A stretch of DNA of 64,000 nucleotides from Chromobacterium sp. IIBBL 290-4. GTDB lineage: Bacteria > Pseudomonadota > Gammaproteobacteria > Burkholderiales > Chromobacteriaceae. The DNA lies in NCBI RefSeq assembly GCF_024207115.1, contig NZ_CP100128.1:4526001-4590000 (forward strand). The letters run 5' to 3'. The translations under genes were made by a program, and so were the position numbers. Positions 9,947 through 19,649 of this stretch are shown in pieces. The stretch's first letter is position 1; each line of letters starts with the position of its first letter. The notes under the pieces were generated by a model that had not been told where the DNA came from, did no database searches, and saw only the letters and a program-made list of their open reading frames with translations.

Positions 9947-10602
9947 TGCGTGAATTCGATCTGGTAGTGTTCGACTGGGACGGCACGCTGATGGATTCCA
10001 CCAGCCACATCGTCCACGCCATACAGCAAGCCTGCCGGGAGATGTCGCTGCCGGTGCCGGAGCGCGACGCAGCCAGCCATGTCATCGGCCTGCGGCTGGC
10101 CGACGCGATGCGCCGCTTCTGCCCGGATGCGCGCGCATCCGAGCTGCCCGAGCTGGTGGATGCCTTCCGTCGCCACTACCAGGCGAATCTCGACCAGGTC
10201 ACGCTGTTCGACGACGCCCGCGAAACGCTGGAAGCCATCCGCGGCCAAGGCGTGTTTGTCGCCATCGCCACCGGCAGCAGCCGCGCCGGCCTGGATCGCG
10301 CGCTGGGCGTAGCCGGCATAGCAGAACTATTCGACGCCACCCGCACCGTCGACGAATGCCACTCCAAGCCCCATCCCGACATGCTGCTGCAGCTGACAGA
10401 CTACTTCGGCGTCGCGCTGGACCGCACCCTGATGGTGGGCGATACCAGCCACGATCTGCTGATGGCGCAAAACGCCGGCAGCCATGGCGTAGGCATCAGC
10501 CATGGCGCGCATGACAGCGCCGAGCTGCTGCGCTGCCAGCCGCGCATCATCGTTCATTCCCTGGCGGAGCTGAGCGCATGGCTGAGCCCAAAACTCGCCT
10601 GA
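9946..10602 (+). CDS. HAD-IA family phosphatase (phosphoglycolate phosphatase-like)
   Basis: A 218-residue haloacid dehalogenase hydrolase. Motif I is FDWDGTLMDS (nucleophile Asp and acid/base Asp near residues 9 and 11), motif II ATGSS near residue 107, motif III the lysine in CHSKPHPDM near residue 144, and motif IV VGDTSHDLLMA near residue 164. The cap helices resemble Gph/PGP-like enzymes. It is translationally coupled to rluC and overlaps the following Rieske gene by 25 bases. The substrate cannot be told from sequence. Confidence 0.9.
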   Translation: MREFDLVVFDWDGTLMDSTSHIVHAIQQACREMSLPVPERDAASHVIGLRLADAMRRFCPDARASELPELVDAFRRHYQANLDQVTLFDDARETLEAIRGQGVFVAIATGSSRAGLDRALGVAGIAELFDATRTVDECHSKPHPDMLLQLTDYFGVALDRTLMVGDTSHDLLMAQNAGSHGVGISHGAHDSAELLRCQPRIIVHSLAELSAWLSPKLA

Positions 10603-10937
10603 TATGCGCCTCGGAGGCGCTGCGAAACAGCGGCGACGCGCAGCGCTTCACCCTTGAGCTGGCCGATGGCAGCCGGCAAGCCGCCTTCGCCGTCCGCTAC
10701 AACGGCAAGGTCTACGCCTATCTAAACCGCTGCTGCCACATCCCGGTGGAAATGGATTTGCAGGACGGCAGACTGTTCGACCTGACCGGCCACTATCTGA
10801 TCTGCAGCATGCACGGCGCCCGCTACGTGCCCGACAGCGGCTATTGCAGCTGGGGCCCTTGCCGCGGCCAAAGCCTGACCCCGCTGGAAATCATTGAAGA
10901 AAACGGCCAAGTCTGGCTCAATGTCATGTCTGAATAG
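10578..10937 (+). CDS. Rieske [2Fe-2S] ferredoxin-like protein
   Basis: A 119-residue single-domain Rieske protein. The cluster ligands are visible as C-C-H in NRCCHIPVEMD (near residue 52) and CSMHG (near residue 77), matching CxH...CxxH. There is no signal peptide or membrane segment, so it is cytoplasmic and resembles the ferredoxin components of oxygenases or nitrite reductase small subunits. No oxygenase partner is in the window. It overlaps the HAD gene start-to-end by 25 bases, suggesting one transcript with rluC and sppA. Confidence 0.88.
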   Translation: MAEPKTRLICASEALRNSGDAQRFTLELADGSRQAAFAVRYNGKVYAYLNRCCHIPVEMDLQDGRLFDLTGHYLICSMHGARYVPDSGYCSWGPCRGQSLTPLEIIEENGQVWLNVMSE

Positions 10938-10979
10938 CCCGCAAACAGACTTTTGGAATAGCCGAAAGCAGGAGCCACC

Positions 10980-11918
10980 ATGAACGAAACCCCAGGCTGG
11001 GAACGCCAGCTGCTGGAAAAACTGGCCCAAGCCGCCCTGATCGAACAAAGACGCAGCCGCCAATGGAAGATTTTCTTCCGCCTGGCCTGGCTGCTGCTGA
11101 TAGGTTTCATCGCGGCCAGCCTGTTCATCAAGCACGAAGACAAGAACGGCGACGGCCTGGGCGGCAAGGGCCATACCGCGGTGATCTCGCTGGACGGCGT
11201 GATCAGCAGCGAAAACAATACCGCCAACAAGATGGACGAAGCGCTGCAACAAGCTTATCGCGACAAGGGCACGCGCGGCATCGTCATCGACGCCAACAGC
11301 CCGGGCGGCAGCCCCGCGCTGTCCGGCATGGTCTACGATGAAATCCGGCGCCAGAAAAAACTGCACCCGGACATTCCGGTTTACGTCGCGGTCACCGATG
11401 TATGCGCCTCCGGCTGCTATTACATCGCTTCGGCGGCGGACAAGATTTTCGTCGACAAGGCCAGCATCGTCGGCTCCATCGGCGTGCTGTCGGACGGCTT
11501 CGGCTTTACCGGCGCGATGGAAAAGCTGGGGATAGACCGACGGTTGCGCACCGCCGGCGACAACAAGGCGATGGGCGACCCCTTCTCCCCGCTCAACCCC
11601 AAGCACGAGGCCATCCGCCAGCAACTGCTGGACGACATCCATCAACAATTCATTCAGGCGGTGAGAGCCGGCCGCGGCAGCCGTCTGAAAAACGATCCGC
11701 AAATGTTCAGCGGCATGGTCTGGATAGGCGAAAAAGCCATTCCGCTGGGCCTGGCAGATGGCTACGGCACAGTCGCCTCGGTGGCCCGCGATGTGGTCAA
11801 GGCCGACAAAACGGTGGACTTTACGCAGCAGGACGATTTCTCCAGCCGCGTGGCCCGCCGCATCGGCGTGCAGTTCGCCGGCGGCGTCAAGTCGCTGTTC
11901 GACACGCAGCTGTTCTAA
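10980..11918 (+). CDS. sppA: SppA-like signal peptide peptidase (S49 family)
   Basis: A 312-residue inner-membrane serine protease that degrades cleaved signal peptides. An N-terminal transmembrane segment spans about residues 31-50; the catalytic domain faces the periplasm. Candidate catalytic residues are Ser144 in VCASGCYYIASAAD and Lys196 in DNKAMGDPF, forming the Ser-Lys dyad of the family. The length fits the short SppA form, which works as an octamer, rather than the 600-residue E. coli form. It has a good ribosome binding site (AGGAG) and follows the Rieske gene by 42 bases. Confidence 0.9.
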   Translation: MNETPGWERQLLEKLAQAALIEQRRSRQWKIFFRLAWLLLIGFIAASLFIKHEDKNGDGLGGKGHTAVISLDGVISSENNTANKMDEALQQAYRDKGTRGIVIDANSPGGSPALSGMVYDEIRRQKKLHPDIPVYVAVTDVCASGCYYIASAADKIFVDKASIVGSIGVLSDGFGFTGAMEKLGIDRRLRTAGDNKAMGDPFSPLNPKHEAIRQQLLDDIHQQFIQAVRAGRGSRLKNDPQMFSGMVWIGEKAIPLGLADGYGTVASVARDVVKADKTVDFTQQDDFSSRVARRIGVQFAGGVKSLFDTQLF

Positions 11919-11930
11919 ACGGAGGCTGAG

Positions 11931-12740
11931 ATGGCGTCCAGACGCAAACGGCACGAAGAAGAGCACGAAAACCACGAACGCTGGCTGGTTTCCTACGCCG
12001 ACTTCATCACCCTGCTATTCGCATTTTTTGTGGTGATGTACGCCATCTCTTCGCTGAACGAGGGCAAATATCGGGTGATGTCATCCGCCATCATGGACGC
12101 CTTCCGCACCGGCTCGGTCATCGCCGTGCAAACCACGCCGCCCACCGGCGGCGCCAACACCATGATCGAGATTCCGCAGACCAAACCCATTTCCAAAGCG
12201 ATCAAATCCGATCACCATGTCGAGGAAACCGCCAAACTTGGCCAACTGACGCAGAACCTGGCCAAGGTCATGGGTCCGCTGGTGCAGAGCGGCGAAGTCA
12301 CCATTACCCAAACTTCGCAAGGCATCAATATCGACATCCGCGACAGCGCGCTGTTCGCCGTCGGCCAGGCCGAACCCAATCAACAGTCGCTGCCGCTGAT
12401 GTCGAACATGGCCAAGCTGCTGGCCGACGTGGACAACTCGATCAAGGTGGAAGGATTCACCGACGATGCCCCCATCCGCACGCCCGCCTTTCCCTCCAAC
12501 TGGGAGCTGTCCGCCGCCCGAGCCGGCGGCGTCGTGCGGCTGTTCCAGGAAAGCGGCATCTCGCCGCAGCGAATGGTGGCGGTAGGCCACGGCGCCAATC
12601 TGCCGGTGGCCGACAACGCCACTGCGGATGGCCGGGCCCGCAATCGGCGCGTCACCATTTCCGTGCAAGCTAATAATCAAGATGCGGCGGCATCCGAACC
12701 CGCCGCCGCCACGCCCACCCCTAACGAGGTCAAACCATGA
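11931..12740 (+). CDS. motD: Flagellar motor protein MotD (MotB-like stator)
   Basis: A 269-residue MotB-family protein. The N-terminal segment [30 protein letters not shown] contains the single transmembrane helix with the proton-carrying Asp (YAD, near residue 23), as in MotB, and the plug region follows. The C-terminal OmpA-like peptidoglycan-binding domain covers about residues 130-240 ([29 protein letters not shown]). The [18 protein letters not shown] start is typical of MotD in pseudomonads and betaproteobacteria. Its usual partner motC is not adjacent. It overlaps the nitroreductase start by four bases. Confidence 0.9.
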   Translation: MASRRKRHEEEHENHERWLVSYADFITLLFAFFVVMYAISSLNEGKYRVMSSAIMDAFRTGSVIAVQTTPPTGGANTMIEIPQTKPISKAIKSDHHVEETAKLGQLTQNLAKVMGPLVQSGEVTITQTSQGINIDIRDSALFAVGQAEPNQQSLPLMSNMAKLLADVDNSIKVEGFTDDAPIRTPAFPSNWELSAARAGGVVRLFQESGISPQRMVAVGHGANLPVADNATADGRARNRRVTISVQANNQDAAASEPAAATPTPNEVKP

Positions 12741-13327
12741 GCACACCTGTTCATCAAGCCACGCTGGAACAATTGTTCCTCAATGCCCGCACTCATAGCC
12801 ACTGGCAGCCGCGTCCGGTCAGCGACGAGGTGCTGCATCAGCTGTTCGACCTGCTGAAGCAAGCGCCGACCAGCGCCAACTGCTCGCCAGCGCGCTTTAT
12901 CTTCGTCAAGAGCGCGGAGGCCAAAGCCAAACTCAAGCCTTGCCTGGCCGAGGGCAATGTGGAAAAAACCATGGCGGCGCCGGTTTGCGTCATCGTGGCG
13001 CAAGACACCCGTTTCTATGAGCACCTGCCCAAGCTGTTCCCGCATGCCGACGCCAAGAGCTGGTTCGAGGGTAATCAGCCGCTGATCGACGCCACCGCCT
13101 TCCGCAACAGCACGCTGCAAGGCGGCTACCTGATTCTGGCGGCCCGCTCGCTCGGCCTGGATTGCGGCCCGATGTCCGGCTTCGACCCTGCCGCGCTGGA
13201 TGCGGCCTTCTTCCCGGATGGCCGCCTCAAGTCCAACTTCCTGATCAATCTCGGCTACGGCGAGGCTGACAAGCTGTTCCCGCGCTCGCCCCGCTTCGAT
13301 TTCGCCGACGCCTGCCATATCCTGTAA
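12737..13327 (+). CDS. Nitroreductase family protein (RutE/HadB-like)
   Basis: A 196-residue FMN-dependent oxidoreductase. It closely follows the layout of the RutE/HadB group (malonic semialdehyde reductase-like): N-terminal [41 protein letters not shown] binds FMN phosphate and the ring, and the central [15 protein letters not shown] and C-terminal INLGYGE complete the fold. RutE acts in pyrimidine degradation, but no other rut genes are present, so the substrate is open. The start overlaps the motD stop (ATGA). Confidence 0.85.
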   Translation: MSTPVHQATLEQLFLNARTHSHWQPRPVSDEVLHQLFDLLKQAPTSANCSPARFIFVKSAEAKAKLKPCLAEGNVEKTMAAPVCVIVAQDTRFYEHLPKLFPHADAKSWFEGNQPLIDATAFRNSTLQGGYLILAARSLGLDCGPMSGFDPAALDAAFFPDGRLKSNFLINLGYGEADKLFPRSPRFDFADACHIL

Positions 13328-13357
13328 TTTCCCGCTGGCCCGATCGCGATGCCCGGT

Positions 13358-13363
13358 TATAAT
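13358..13363 (+). promoter_or_regulatory. Probable -10 box of pyrD within a small dyad
   Basis: TATAAT 30 bases upstream of the pyrD start. It sits in the loop of a dyad, ATGCCCGG-(8)-CCGGGCAT at 13350-13373, which may act as the nitroreductase terminator or in pyrD initiation control. The -35 region is weak. Confidence 0.45.
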
Positions 13364-13392
13364 GCCGGGCATTTGTCTGCCCGGAGAATGCC

Positions 13393-14427
13393 ATGCTGTA
13401 CCCGCTGCTGCGTCCGCTGTTGTTCAAGTTCGATGCGGAAACCGCCCATGAACACACGCTGAAGATGCTGGACCGGGCCCACAGCCTGCGCCTGACCGCT
13501 CTCGCCGCCGCGCCCGCCATCCGCCAACCGGTGCAAGCCATGGGCTTGACCTTCCCCAACGCCGTCGGCCTGGCCGCCGGCCTGGACAAGAACGGCGCCC
13601 ACATCGACGCGCTGGCCGCCCTCGGCTTTGGCTCCATCGAAATCGGCACCGTCACGCCGCGCCCGCAAGACGGCAATCCCAAACCGCGACTGTTCCGCCT
13701 GCCGGAGCATGAAGCCATCATCAATCGGATGGGCTTCAATAATCATGGCGTCGCCGCCCTGCTGGAAAATGTGAAGCGCAGCCGCTTCAAAGGCGTGCTG
13801 GGCATCAATATCGGCAAAAACGCCATCACCCCGATCGAAAACGCGGTCGACGACTACCTCGCCTGCCTGGATCAGGTCTACAGCGCCGCCAGCTATGTGA
13901 CGGTCAACATCTCCTCGCCCAACACCAAGAACCTGCGCCAACTGCAACAAGGCGATGAGTTGGGCCGCCTGCTGGCCGCGCTCAAACAACGTCAAAACGC
14001 GCTGACCGACCAGTATGGCCGCTACGTGCCGCTGGCAGTGAAGATCGCGCCCGATCTGGACGACGAGCAAATCGCCGAAATCGCCCGCCTGCTGACCGGC
14101 AATGGCATCGACGGCGTCATCGCCACCAATACCACGCTGTCGCGCAGCGAAATCGCCGGCCACCCGCTGGAAAACGAAGCCGGCGGCCTGTCCGGCGCGC
14201 CGGTGCGCAGCCGTTCCACCGCCGTGATACGCAAACTGGCCAAGGAACTTGACGGCGCGCTGCCTATCATAGGAGTTGGCGGCATCCTTTCCGGCAACGA
14301 CGCCGTGGAAAAGCTGGATGCCGGCGCCAGCCTGGTGCAACTGTACAGCGGCCTGATCTATCGCGGCCCCGACCTCGTCGACGAGTGCAGCCGCGCCGCG
14401 GCGCAATATCTACAAGCTCGCAACTGA
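13393..14427 (+). CDS. pyrD: Dihydroorotate dehydrogenase (quinone), class 2
   Basis: A 344-residue membrane-associated flavoprotein that oxidises dihydroorotate to orotate in pyrimidine synthesis, passing electrons to quinone. The N-terminal amphipathic helices ([22 protein letters not shown]) that bind quinone mark class 2. Other landmarks are [16 protein letters not shown] near residue 62, the signature region [28 protein letters not shown], catalytic-loop [13 protein letters not shown] with the class 2 Ser near residue 176, and the FMN phosphate-binding [15 protein letters not shown] near residue 295. The length is normal for the family. Confidence 0.97.
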   Translation: MLYPLLRPLLFKFDAETAHEHTLKMLDRAHSLRLTALAAAPAIRQPVQAMGLTFPNAVGLAAGLDKNGAHIDALAALGFGSIEIGTVTPRPQDGNPKPRLFRLPEHEAIINRMGFNNHGVAALLENVKRSRFKGVLGINIGKNAITPIENAVDDYLACLDQVYSAASYVTVNISSPNTKNLRQLQQGDELGRLLAALKQRQNALTDQYGRYVPLAVKIAPDLDDEQIAEIARLLTGNGIDGVIATNTTLSRSEIAGHPLENEAGGLSGAPVRSRSTAVIRKLAKELDGALPIIGVGGILSGNDAVEKLDAGASLVQLYSGLIYRGPDLVDECSRAAAQYLQARN

Positions 14428-14444
14428 TAAATATGGAGAAAACA

Positions 14445-14906
14445 ATGAATGCTATGCTAGGAAAAATCGGCATCGCCGCCTTGCTCGCCGCCGGCCTGCT
14501 CAGCGGCTGCGCGACATCCGACTCTTCGATGGTGTATTCCAAAGACCAGATGCGCCAAGCCCAAACCGTGCAACTCGGCACAGTGATCTCGGTACAGAAC
14601 GTCAAGATGGAAGGCAGCAACAATGAGCTGCTGACGCTGGGCGGCGCCGCGCTGGGCGGCCTGGCCGGCAGCAATGTCGGCGGCGGCAAGGGCCAGGCCG
14701 CAGGCGCCATCGTCGGCGCGCTGGCCGGCGGCTTCGGCACCCAGGCCGCGCAACGCGCCATGACCAAGAACGCGCTGGAAATCACCGTCAAGCTGGATTC
14801 GGGCAAAATGATTTCCATCGTGCAGGAAGCCGATGTGCCCTTAGTGGTGAATCAACGCGTCCGGGTGCTGAGCGGCGGCGGCAATGACCGCGTGGTCGCC
14901 TACTGA
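14445..14906 (+). CDS. slyB: SlyB-like outer-membrane lipoprotein with glycine-zipper domain
   Basis: A 153-residue lipoprotein. The lipobox LLSGC places the lipidated Cys at residue 22 after a hydrophobic signal sequence. A glycine-zipper segment (about residues 65-100, LGGAALGGLAGSNVGGGKGQAAG and GALAGGFG) matches SlyB/Pcp proteins, which form or support complexes in the outer membrane under envelope stress. The start is the ATG preceded by ATGGAGAA; a frame opening further upstream overlaps pyrD and lacks a signal peptide. Its downstream terminator has been split by an insertion sequence. Confidence 0.88.
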   Translation: MNAMLGKIGIAALLAAGLLSGCATSDSSMVYSKDQMRQAQTVQLGTVISVQNVKMEGSNNELLTLGGAALGGLAGSNVGGGKGQAAGAIVGALAGGFGTQAAQRAMTKNALEITVKLDSGKMISIVQEADVPLVVNQRVRVLSGGGNDRVVAY

Positions 14907-14920
14907 TATCCGCAAACGAC

Positions 14921-14937
14921 AAGGCCCCGCAAGCGGG
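14921..14937 (+). terminator. Left half of a terminator broken by IS insertion
   Basis: AAGGCCCCGCAAGCGGG lies just after slyB; the missing continuation GGCCTTTTTT is found at 16451-16460. Joining both sides restores GGCCCCGC-AA-GCGGGGCC plus a T run, a bidirectional terminator shared by slyB and the convergent bpt. The last 12 bases (14926-14937) are one copy of the target duplication. Confidence 0.8.
14926..14937. repeat. 12-bp target-site duplication, left copy
   Basis: CCCGCAAGCGGG, identical to 16441-16452 on the other side of the outer element. Confidence 0.8.
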
Positions 14938-15023
14938 TAATGCCGTTCATTTAAGGATTTCTGGGCGACTTTTCTGGCCTTGAGAGCACAGGAATCCACA
15001 AAAAAACTATGGTCAGCCTGACC

Positions 15024-15257
15024 TTTGCAAGAACAGCGTGCTGATGAATCATGACGGGGTAGGCTTGCTCTAATCTATCCGGATTCTTGATGGGCACAAT
15101 AGAGCCCGATCCATGATGTGAGCCGCTCCTGCAAGTCCCTAAAAAGCCCTCAGTCTGTCATGACTGTTTTTACGTTCGGGGTATCCTGCAGGCCGTGGGC
15201 CGGTTGTCGTCATCAGTATCTGTCTTGGCAAAAGCAGGCTTTTACTCGCCGCCGGGT
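15024..15257 (-). ncRNA. Candidate bridge-RNA region of the IS110/IS1111 element
   Basis: A 234-base non-coding segment follows the recombinase stop on the minus strand. It begins with a strong hairpin, CCGCCGGG-TAAA-CCCGGCGG, and no protein is supported. IS110-family elements encode a structured bridge RNA in their longer non-coding end, which for the IS1111 group lies downstream of the recombinase. Position and length fit; the fold and guide loops have not been worked out. Confidence 0.4.
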
Positions 15258-16304
15258 TTACCCGGCGGTTTGCATTTCAGTCAGTTCGCGGGTCTGGAGA
15301 CGGTACTCGCCGCCTTTGGCGAGTAGCGCCCACACGACCCGTGCCAGTTTGTTGGCCAGCGCGCAGGCCACGATATTCGAGTGGCGACGCTGCATCAGCG
15401 CCACCGTCCACGCTGCCATCGCACTCTTCCAGCGCGGCGCGTTCTGCATGATCACCCGGGCGCATTGCACCAGCAGGCGACGCAGGCGCTTGTCACCGCG
15501 TTTGCTGATGCCCAGCAGCTTGGACTTCCCGCCTGTCGAGTATTGTCGCGGCACCAGGCCCAGCGATGCCGCAAAGTCACGGGCATTGCCATAGCCCTTG
15601 GCATTGCCGGCGTCCGCCGACAACTGGCTGGCGGTGATCGCACCGATGCCGGGAATGGTCATCAGCCGCCGGGCGACATCGTCCTGTCGGGCTTCTGTGG
15701 CAATCTCGTGATCCAGCTCGTCGATCTCGGTCTTGAGCAGACGGTAGTGATCCAGCTGGCGTTGCAAGATCTGCCAGGTCCTGACGGGCAAACCGTTGGT
15801 CTCGTCCATCAGCAGCATCGGCAGCTGCGTGATTCCCCGTACTCCGACGGGAAGCGCGATGCCGAACTCCAGCAGTAGCGCATGGATCTGGTTGTTGGTC
15901 TGTATCCGTTCGGCAATGCGTGACTCCCGCAGGCGATGCAGTGCCGACAAGGCTTGCTGTTCGGCACTCTTGGCGGCGACGTAGCGCATGGTCGGGCGCG
16001 TAGCCGCCTCGCAGATGGCTTGGGCATCGATGAAATCGTTCTTGTTGCCGGAGACAAACGGGCGGATGTACTGCGGTGCGATCAGTTGCACGGTATGACC
16101 GAAGCCCGTCAGCTTGCGTGCCAGCCAGTGCGCGCCGCAGCAAGCCTCCATCACGATGCGGCAGGGAGGCTGTTTCGCAAGAAATTCGATGAGACTGTTG
16201 CGATTGAACGGCTTCTTGAGGACTGGGTTGCCGCGCAGGTCGTGCCCGATCAGATGAAAGCTGTGCTTGCCGATATCCAGACCGATGAGTGTGACGGTTG
16301 CCAT
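15258..16304 (-). CDS. IS110-family transposase (DEDD recombinase)
   Basis: A 348-residue recombinase when started at the ATG of MATVTLIGLDIGKHSFHL, which is preceded by GGAGAG; the frame extends upstream without support. The N-terminal RuvC-like DEDD domain shows IGLDIGKHSFHL (Asp near 9), RIVMEACCGAHWLARKL (Glu near 49), GNKNDFIDAQAI (two Asp near 91-95). The C-terminal Tnp2 domain has the helix-hairpin MTIPGIGAITASQLSADAGN and LGLVPRQYSTGGKSKLLGISKRGDKRLRRLL with a candidate catalytic Ser. It is intact and may still be mobile. Confidence 0.93.
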   Translation of the reverse strand: MATVTLIGLDIGKHSFHLIGHDLRGNPVLKKPFNRNSLIEFLAKQPPCRIVMEACCGAHWLARKLTGFGHTVQLIAPQYIRPFVSGNKNDFIDAQAICEAATRPTMRYVAAKSAEQQALSALHRLRESRIAERIQTNNQIHALLLEFGIALPVGVRGITQLPMLLMDETNGLPVRTWQILQRQLDHYRLLKTEIDELDHEIATEARQDDVARRLMTIPGIGAITASQLSADAGNAKGYGNARDFAASLGLVPRQYSTGGKSKLLGISKRGDKRLRRLLVQCARVIMQNAPRWKSAMAAWTVALMQRRHSNIVACALANKLARVVWALLAKGGEYRLQTRELTEMQTAG

Positions 16305-16440
16305 GATGCGCTCTCCGAAGAAGAAAAAATGCCTCAGCAGGTTTGACGCCTGCTGAGACATTTAGGTCAGGCTGACCATCACATTAAGCACCGTTTCCCA
16401 TGCTCGGAGACGGTGCTTTTCTCTTAAGTGAACGGTATTA

Positions 16441-16452
16441 CCCGCAAGCGGG
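16441..16452. repeat. 12-bp target-site duplication, right copy
   Basis: CCCGCAAGCGGG directly abuts the right inverted repeat of the outer element and leads into the right half of the split terminator (GGGGCCTTTTTT). Confidence 0.8.
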
Positions 16453-16482
16453 GCCTTTTTTCATCGCGCGCCAGCGCCTCGG

Positions 16483-17211
16483 CTAGCTATCCGGGAACAT
16501 CTGCCAACGTCCGTCCTTCAACATCTGCAAAGGCCGGTAAGTCGACTTGTACGACATCTTGCGACACTCCTCGATCCAATAACCGAGATAGACATAGGGC
16601 AGTCCAAACGCCTTAGCCTGTTCGATTTGCCACAACACGTTGTATACGCCCAGGCTCATATGCGCATCGGCAGGATCATAAAAGGTGTACACCGCGGACA
16701 AGCCATCCATCAGCCTATCCACCAGGCTCACCATCTTGAGCTCGCCATCCAGGCGAAACTCCACCAGATGGCTATCCACGCCGCTTTTCAGAATGAATTC
16801 CGAGTATTGCTGGCTGTCATCATCCGACATGCCGCCGCCGACATGGCGGGTTTGCTGATAAAGCCGGTACAGCGCGTAATGTTCGGCGTGAAAGCTTAAA
16901 GGCAGCCAGCGCGCCTCAAGCCCTTCTCCGCGCCGCCACACGCGCCGCTGCGTGCGATTCGGCCGAAACTGATCGACCGCCAGACGAACCGGGACGCAAG
17001 CCTGACAGGCGTCGCAATAGGGCCGGTAGGTATACAGGCCGCTGCGGCGAAAGCCCAGTCTCACCAGCTGGCTGTACACGCCGCCATCTATCGCCTCAGC
17101 GGGAATGGCGACCTGCGAGCGGGCCTGCCGCCCTGACAGATAGCTGCAAGGGTAAGGCGCCGTGGCGTAAAAATGGATGGCCGCGATGGGCCCGGCTTCA
17201 CGATGGCTCAT
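16483..17211 (-). CDS. bpt: Aspartate/glutamate leucyltransferase (Bpt)
   Basis: A 242-residue aminoacyl-tRNA-protein transferase that adds Leu to proteins with N-terminal Asp or Glu and so marks them for ClpAP degradation (bacterial N-end rule). The N-terminal domain has the Cys cluster PYPCSYL and [12 protein letters not shown]; the C-terminal GNAT-like domain has [41 protein letters not shown]. The length is typical of Bpt. It overlaps the end of aat by 14 bases, so fur, aat and bpt form one unit. Its downstream terminator is disrupted by the insertion at 16440. Confidence 0.94.
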   Translation of the reverse strand: MSHREAGPIAAIHFYATAPYPCSYLSGRQARSQVAIPAEAIDGGVYSQLVRLGFRRSGLYTYRPYCDACQACVPVRLAVDQFRPNRTQRRVWRRGEGLEARWLPLSFHAEHYALYRLYQQTRHVGGGMSDDDSQQYSEFILKSGVDSHLVEFRLDGELKMVSLVDRLMDGLSAVYTFYDPADAHMSLGVYNVLWQIEQAKAFGLPYVYLGYWIEECRKMSYKSTYRPLQMLKDGRWQMFPDS

Positions 17212-17899
17212 GTCGATAATGATATTCCCACATCCCGATTGGCTGAGATTGCGCGATCTTCTCCTTCAGCGTAGCAAGAAAAACCTCGCGCGCCAGCAAA
17301 CGCGCGCCCAGGCTGGCCAAATGCGAGGTGTGCATCTGGCAATCTATCATTTCCACGCCCTGAGCCGCCAAATGCCGGACCATGTGGACAAACGCCAGCT
17401 TGGAGGCGTCGGCCCGCCGGGAAAACATCGATTCGCCATAGAACATGCGGCCGATGGAAATGCCGTACAAGCCGCCCGCCAGGCGTCCATCTATCCAGGT
17501 TTCAAAACTGTGAGCGAATCCCAGCTGATGCAGGCGGCAATACGCCGCCACCATTTCGGGCACGATCCAGGTGCCGTCCTGGCCGGGGCGCGGCTCGGCG
17601 CAGGCGCTCATCACCGCCTCAAAGGCGGTATCGACCCGGATCTCGTAATCGAGATTGCGCAAGGTTTTGGACAAGGAGCGGCTGACCTTGAGCTCGGCAG
17701 GGATCAGCACCATGCGCGGCGCGGGCGACCACCAAAGAATGGGCTCGCCAGTGGAAAACCAGGGGAAAATGCCTTGAGAATAAGCCGCCAGGATGCGGCC
17801 AGGCGACAAATCCCCGCCGGCGGCCAACAGGCCGTTGGGATGACTCAAGGCCTGCGCGACCGGCGGGAAAACAGGCTCGGGACCGAGCCAGGGTATCAT
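17198..17899 (-). CDS. aat: Leucyl/phenylalanyl-tRNA-protein transferase
   Basis: A 233-residue enzyme that transfers Leu or Phe from tRNA to proteins with N-terminal Arg or Lys, the first committed step of the N-end rule pathway. Typical segments are [43 protein letters not shown] and the C-terminal [28 protein letters not shown]. The start is set at the ATG in [13 protein letters not shown], which overlaps the fur stop as ATGA; a longer frame would lie inside fur. Together with Bpt it gives a complete pair of N-end rule transferases. Confidence 0.94.
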   Translation of the reverse strand: MIPWLGPEPVFPPVAQALSHPNGLLAAGGDLSPGRILAAYSQGIFPWFSTGEPILWWSPAPRMVLIPAELKVSRSLSKTLRNLDYEIRVDTAFEAVMSACAEPRPGQDGTWIVPEMVAAYCRLHQLGFAHSFETWIDGRLAGGLYGISIGRMFYGESMFSRRADASKLAFVHMVRHLAAQGVEMIDCQMHTSHLASLGARLLAREVFLATLKEKIAQSQPIGMWEYHYRHEPS

Positions 17900-18327
17900 C
17901 CGCGGCGACCGGTCTTGCCGAGACAGTCGGGGCACTCGCCGTACATATACAGCGCGTGATCCACAATGCGGTAACCGTGTTGCTCGGCGATGCGGTTCTG
18001 CAGCGCTTCGATTTCAGCGTCGAAGAACTCCACCACCTTGCCGCAGCTGACGCACACCATATGGTCGTGGTGGCCGCCTTGATTGAGCTCGTACACGGCC
18101 TTGCCGGTTTCGAAATGGTGGCGCACCAGGATGCCGGCCTGCTCGAACTGAGTCAGCACGCGGTAAATGGTGGCGAGGCCGATATCGATGTTTTCGGCAA
18201 GCAGTTTGCGATACACGTCTTCCGCCGACATATGGCCGGAATCGGCCTCCTCGAACAGATCGAGGATCTTCAGACGCGGGCCTGTGGCCTTGAGGCCGAT
18301 ATCTTTGAGGTGACTGGCTTTGCTCAT
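17896..18327 (-). CDS. fur: Ferric uptake regulator Fur
   Basis: A 143-residue iron-responsive repressor. The N-terminal winged helix ([50 protein letters not shown]) binds Fur boxes. The metal-binding dimerisation half has [18 protein letters not shown], with the HHDH motif and first CxxC, and CPDCLGK as a second CxxC. It is divergent from bamE, the same arrangement as in many betaproteobacteria. It is the first gene of a compact fur-aat-bpt operon. Confidence 0.96.
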   Translation of the reverse strand: MSKASHLKDIGLKATGPRLKILDLFEEADSGHMSAEDVYRKLLAENIDIGLATIYRVLTQFEQAGILVRHHFETGKAVYELNQGGHHDHMVCVSCGKVVEFFDAEIEALQNRIAEQHGYRIVDHALYMYGECPDCLGKTGRRG

Positions 18328-18424
18328 CGTGATATAAAGTGAGTCGATTTTCGGATCATGATAAAGCCTTTTGACGGCTTTGCCTAATTACAGCCTCATA
18401 AACATTTGAGTCATTCGGAGTATC

Positions 18425-19608
<1,184 letters not shown>

Positions 19609-19612
19609 GCCC

Positions 19613-19638
19613 AAGGCGGGGCCCTCCACCCCGCCTTT
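19613..19638 (+). terminator. Terminator after dapB
   Basis: AAGGCGGGG, loop CCCTCCA, CCCCGCCTTT four bases beyond the dapB stop. It lies just before the ABC permease gene. Confidence 0.75.
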
Positions 19639-19649
19639 CACCTTCCCCC

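Larger units (their letters stand above)
15009..16379 (-). mobile_element. IS110-family element, IS1111-like
   Basis: Perfect 15-bp inverted repeats bound the element: ATGGTCAGCCTGACC at 15009-15023 and its complement at 16365-16379. The true ends may lie a few bases outside, because IS1111-type repeats are subterminal. The element carries one DEDD recombinase gene on the minus strand and a long non-coding stretch after that gene. It is inserted inside the remnant of an IS4-like element. Confidence 0.8.
14938..16440. mobile_element. IS4-like element reduced to its ends, hosting an IS110-type element
   Basis: The outer ends are 18-bp inverted repeats, TAATGCCGTTCATTTAAG at 14938-14955 and the complement of TAATACCGTTCACTTAAG at 16423-16440 (16 of 18 match). 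They are flanked by perfect 12-bp direct repeats CCCGCAAGCGGG. TAATGCCG ends and 11-13-bp duplications are, to my knowledge, typical of IS4-type elements. Only about 70 bp of left end and 61 bp of right end remain and no IS4 transposase is present. A hairpin AGCACCGT...ACGGTGCT with TTTT lies at 16387-16420. Confidence 0.7.

Noticed and set aside
15118..15594. 158-codon plus-strand frame at the IS110-type element
   Set aside because: Mostly antisense to the recombinase gene and its non-coding end.
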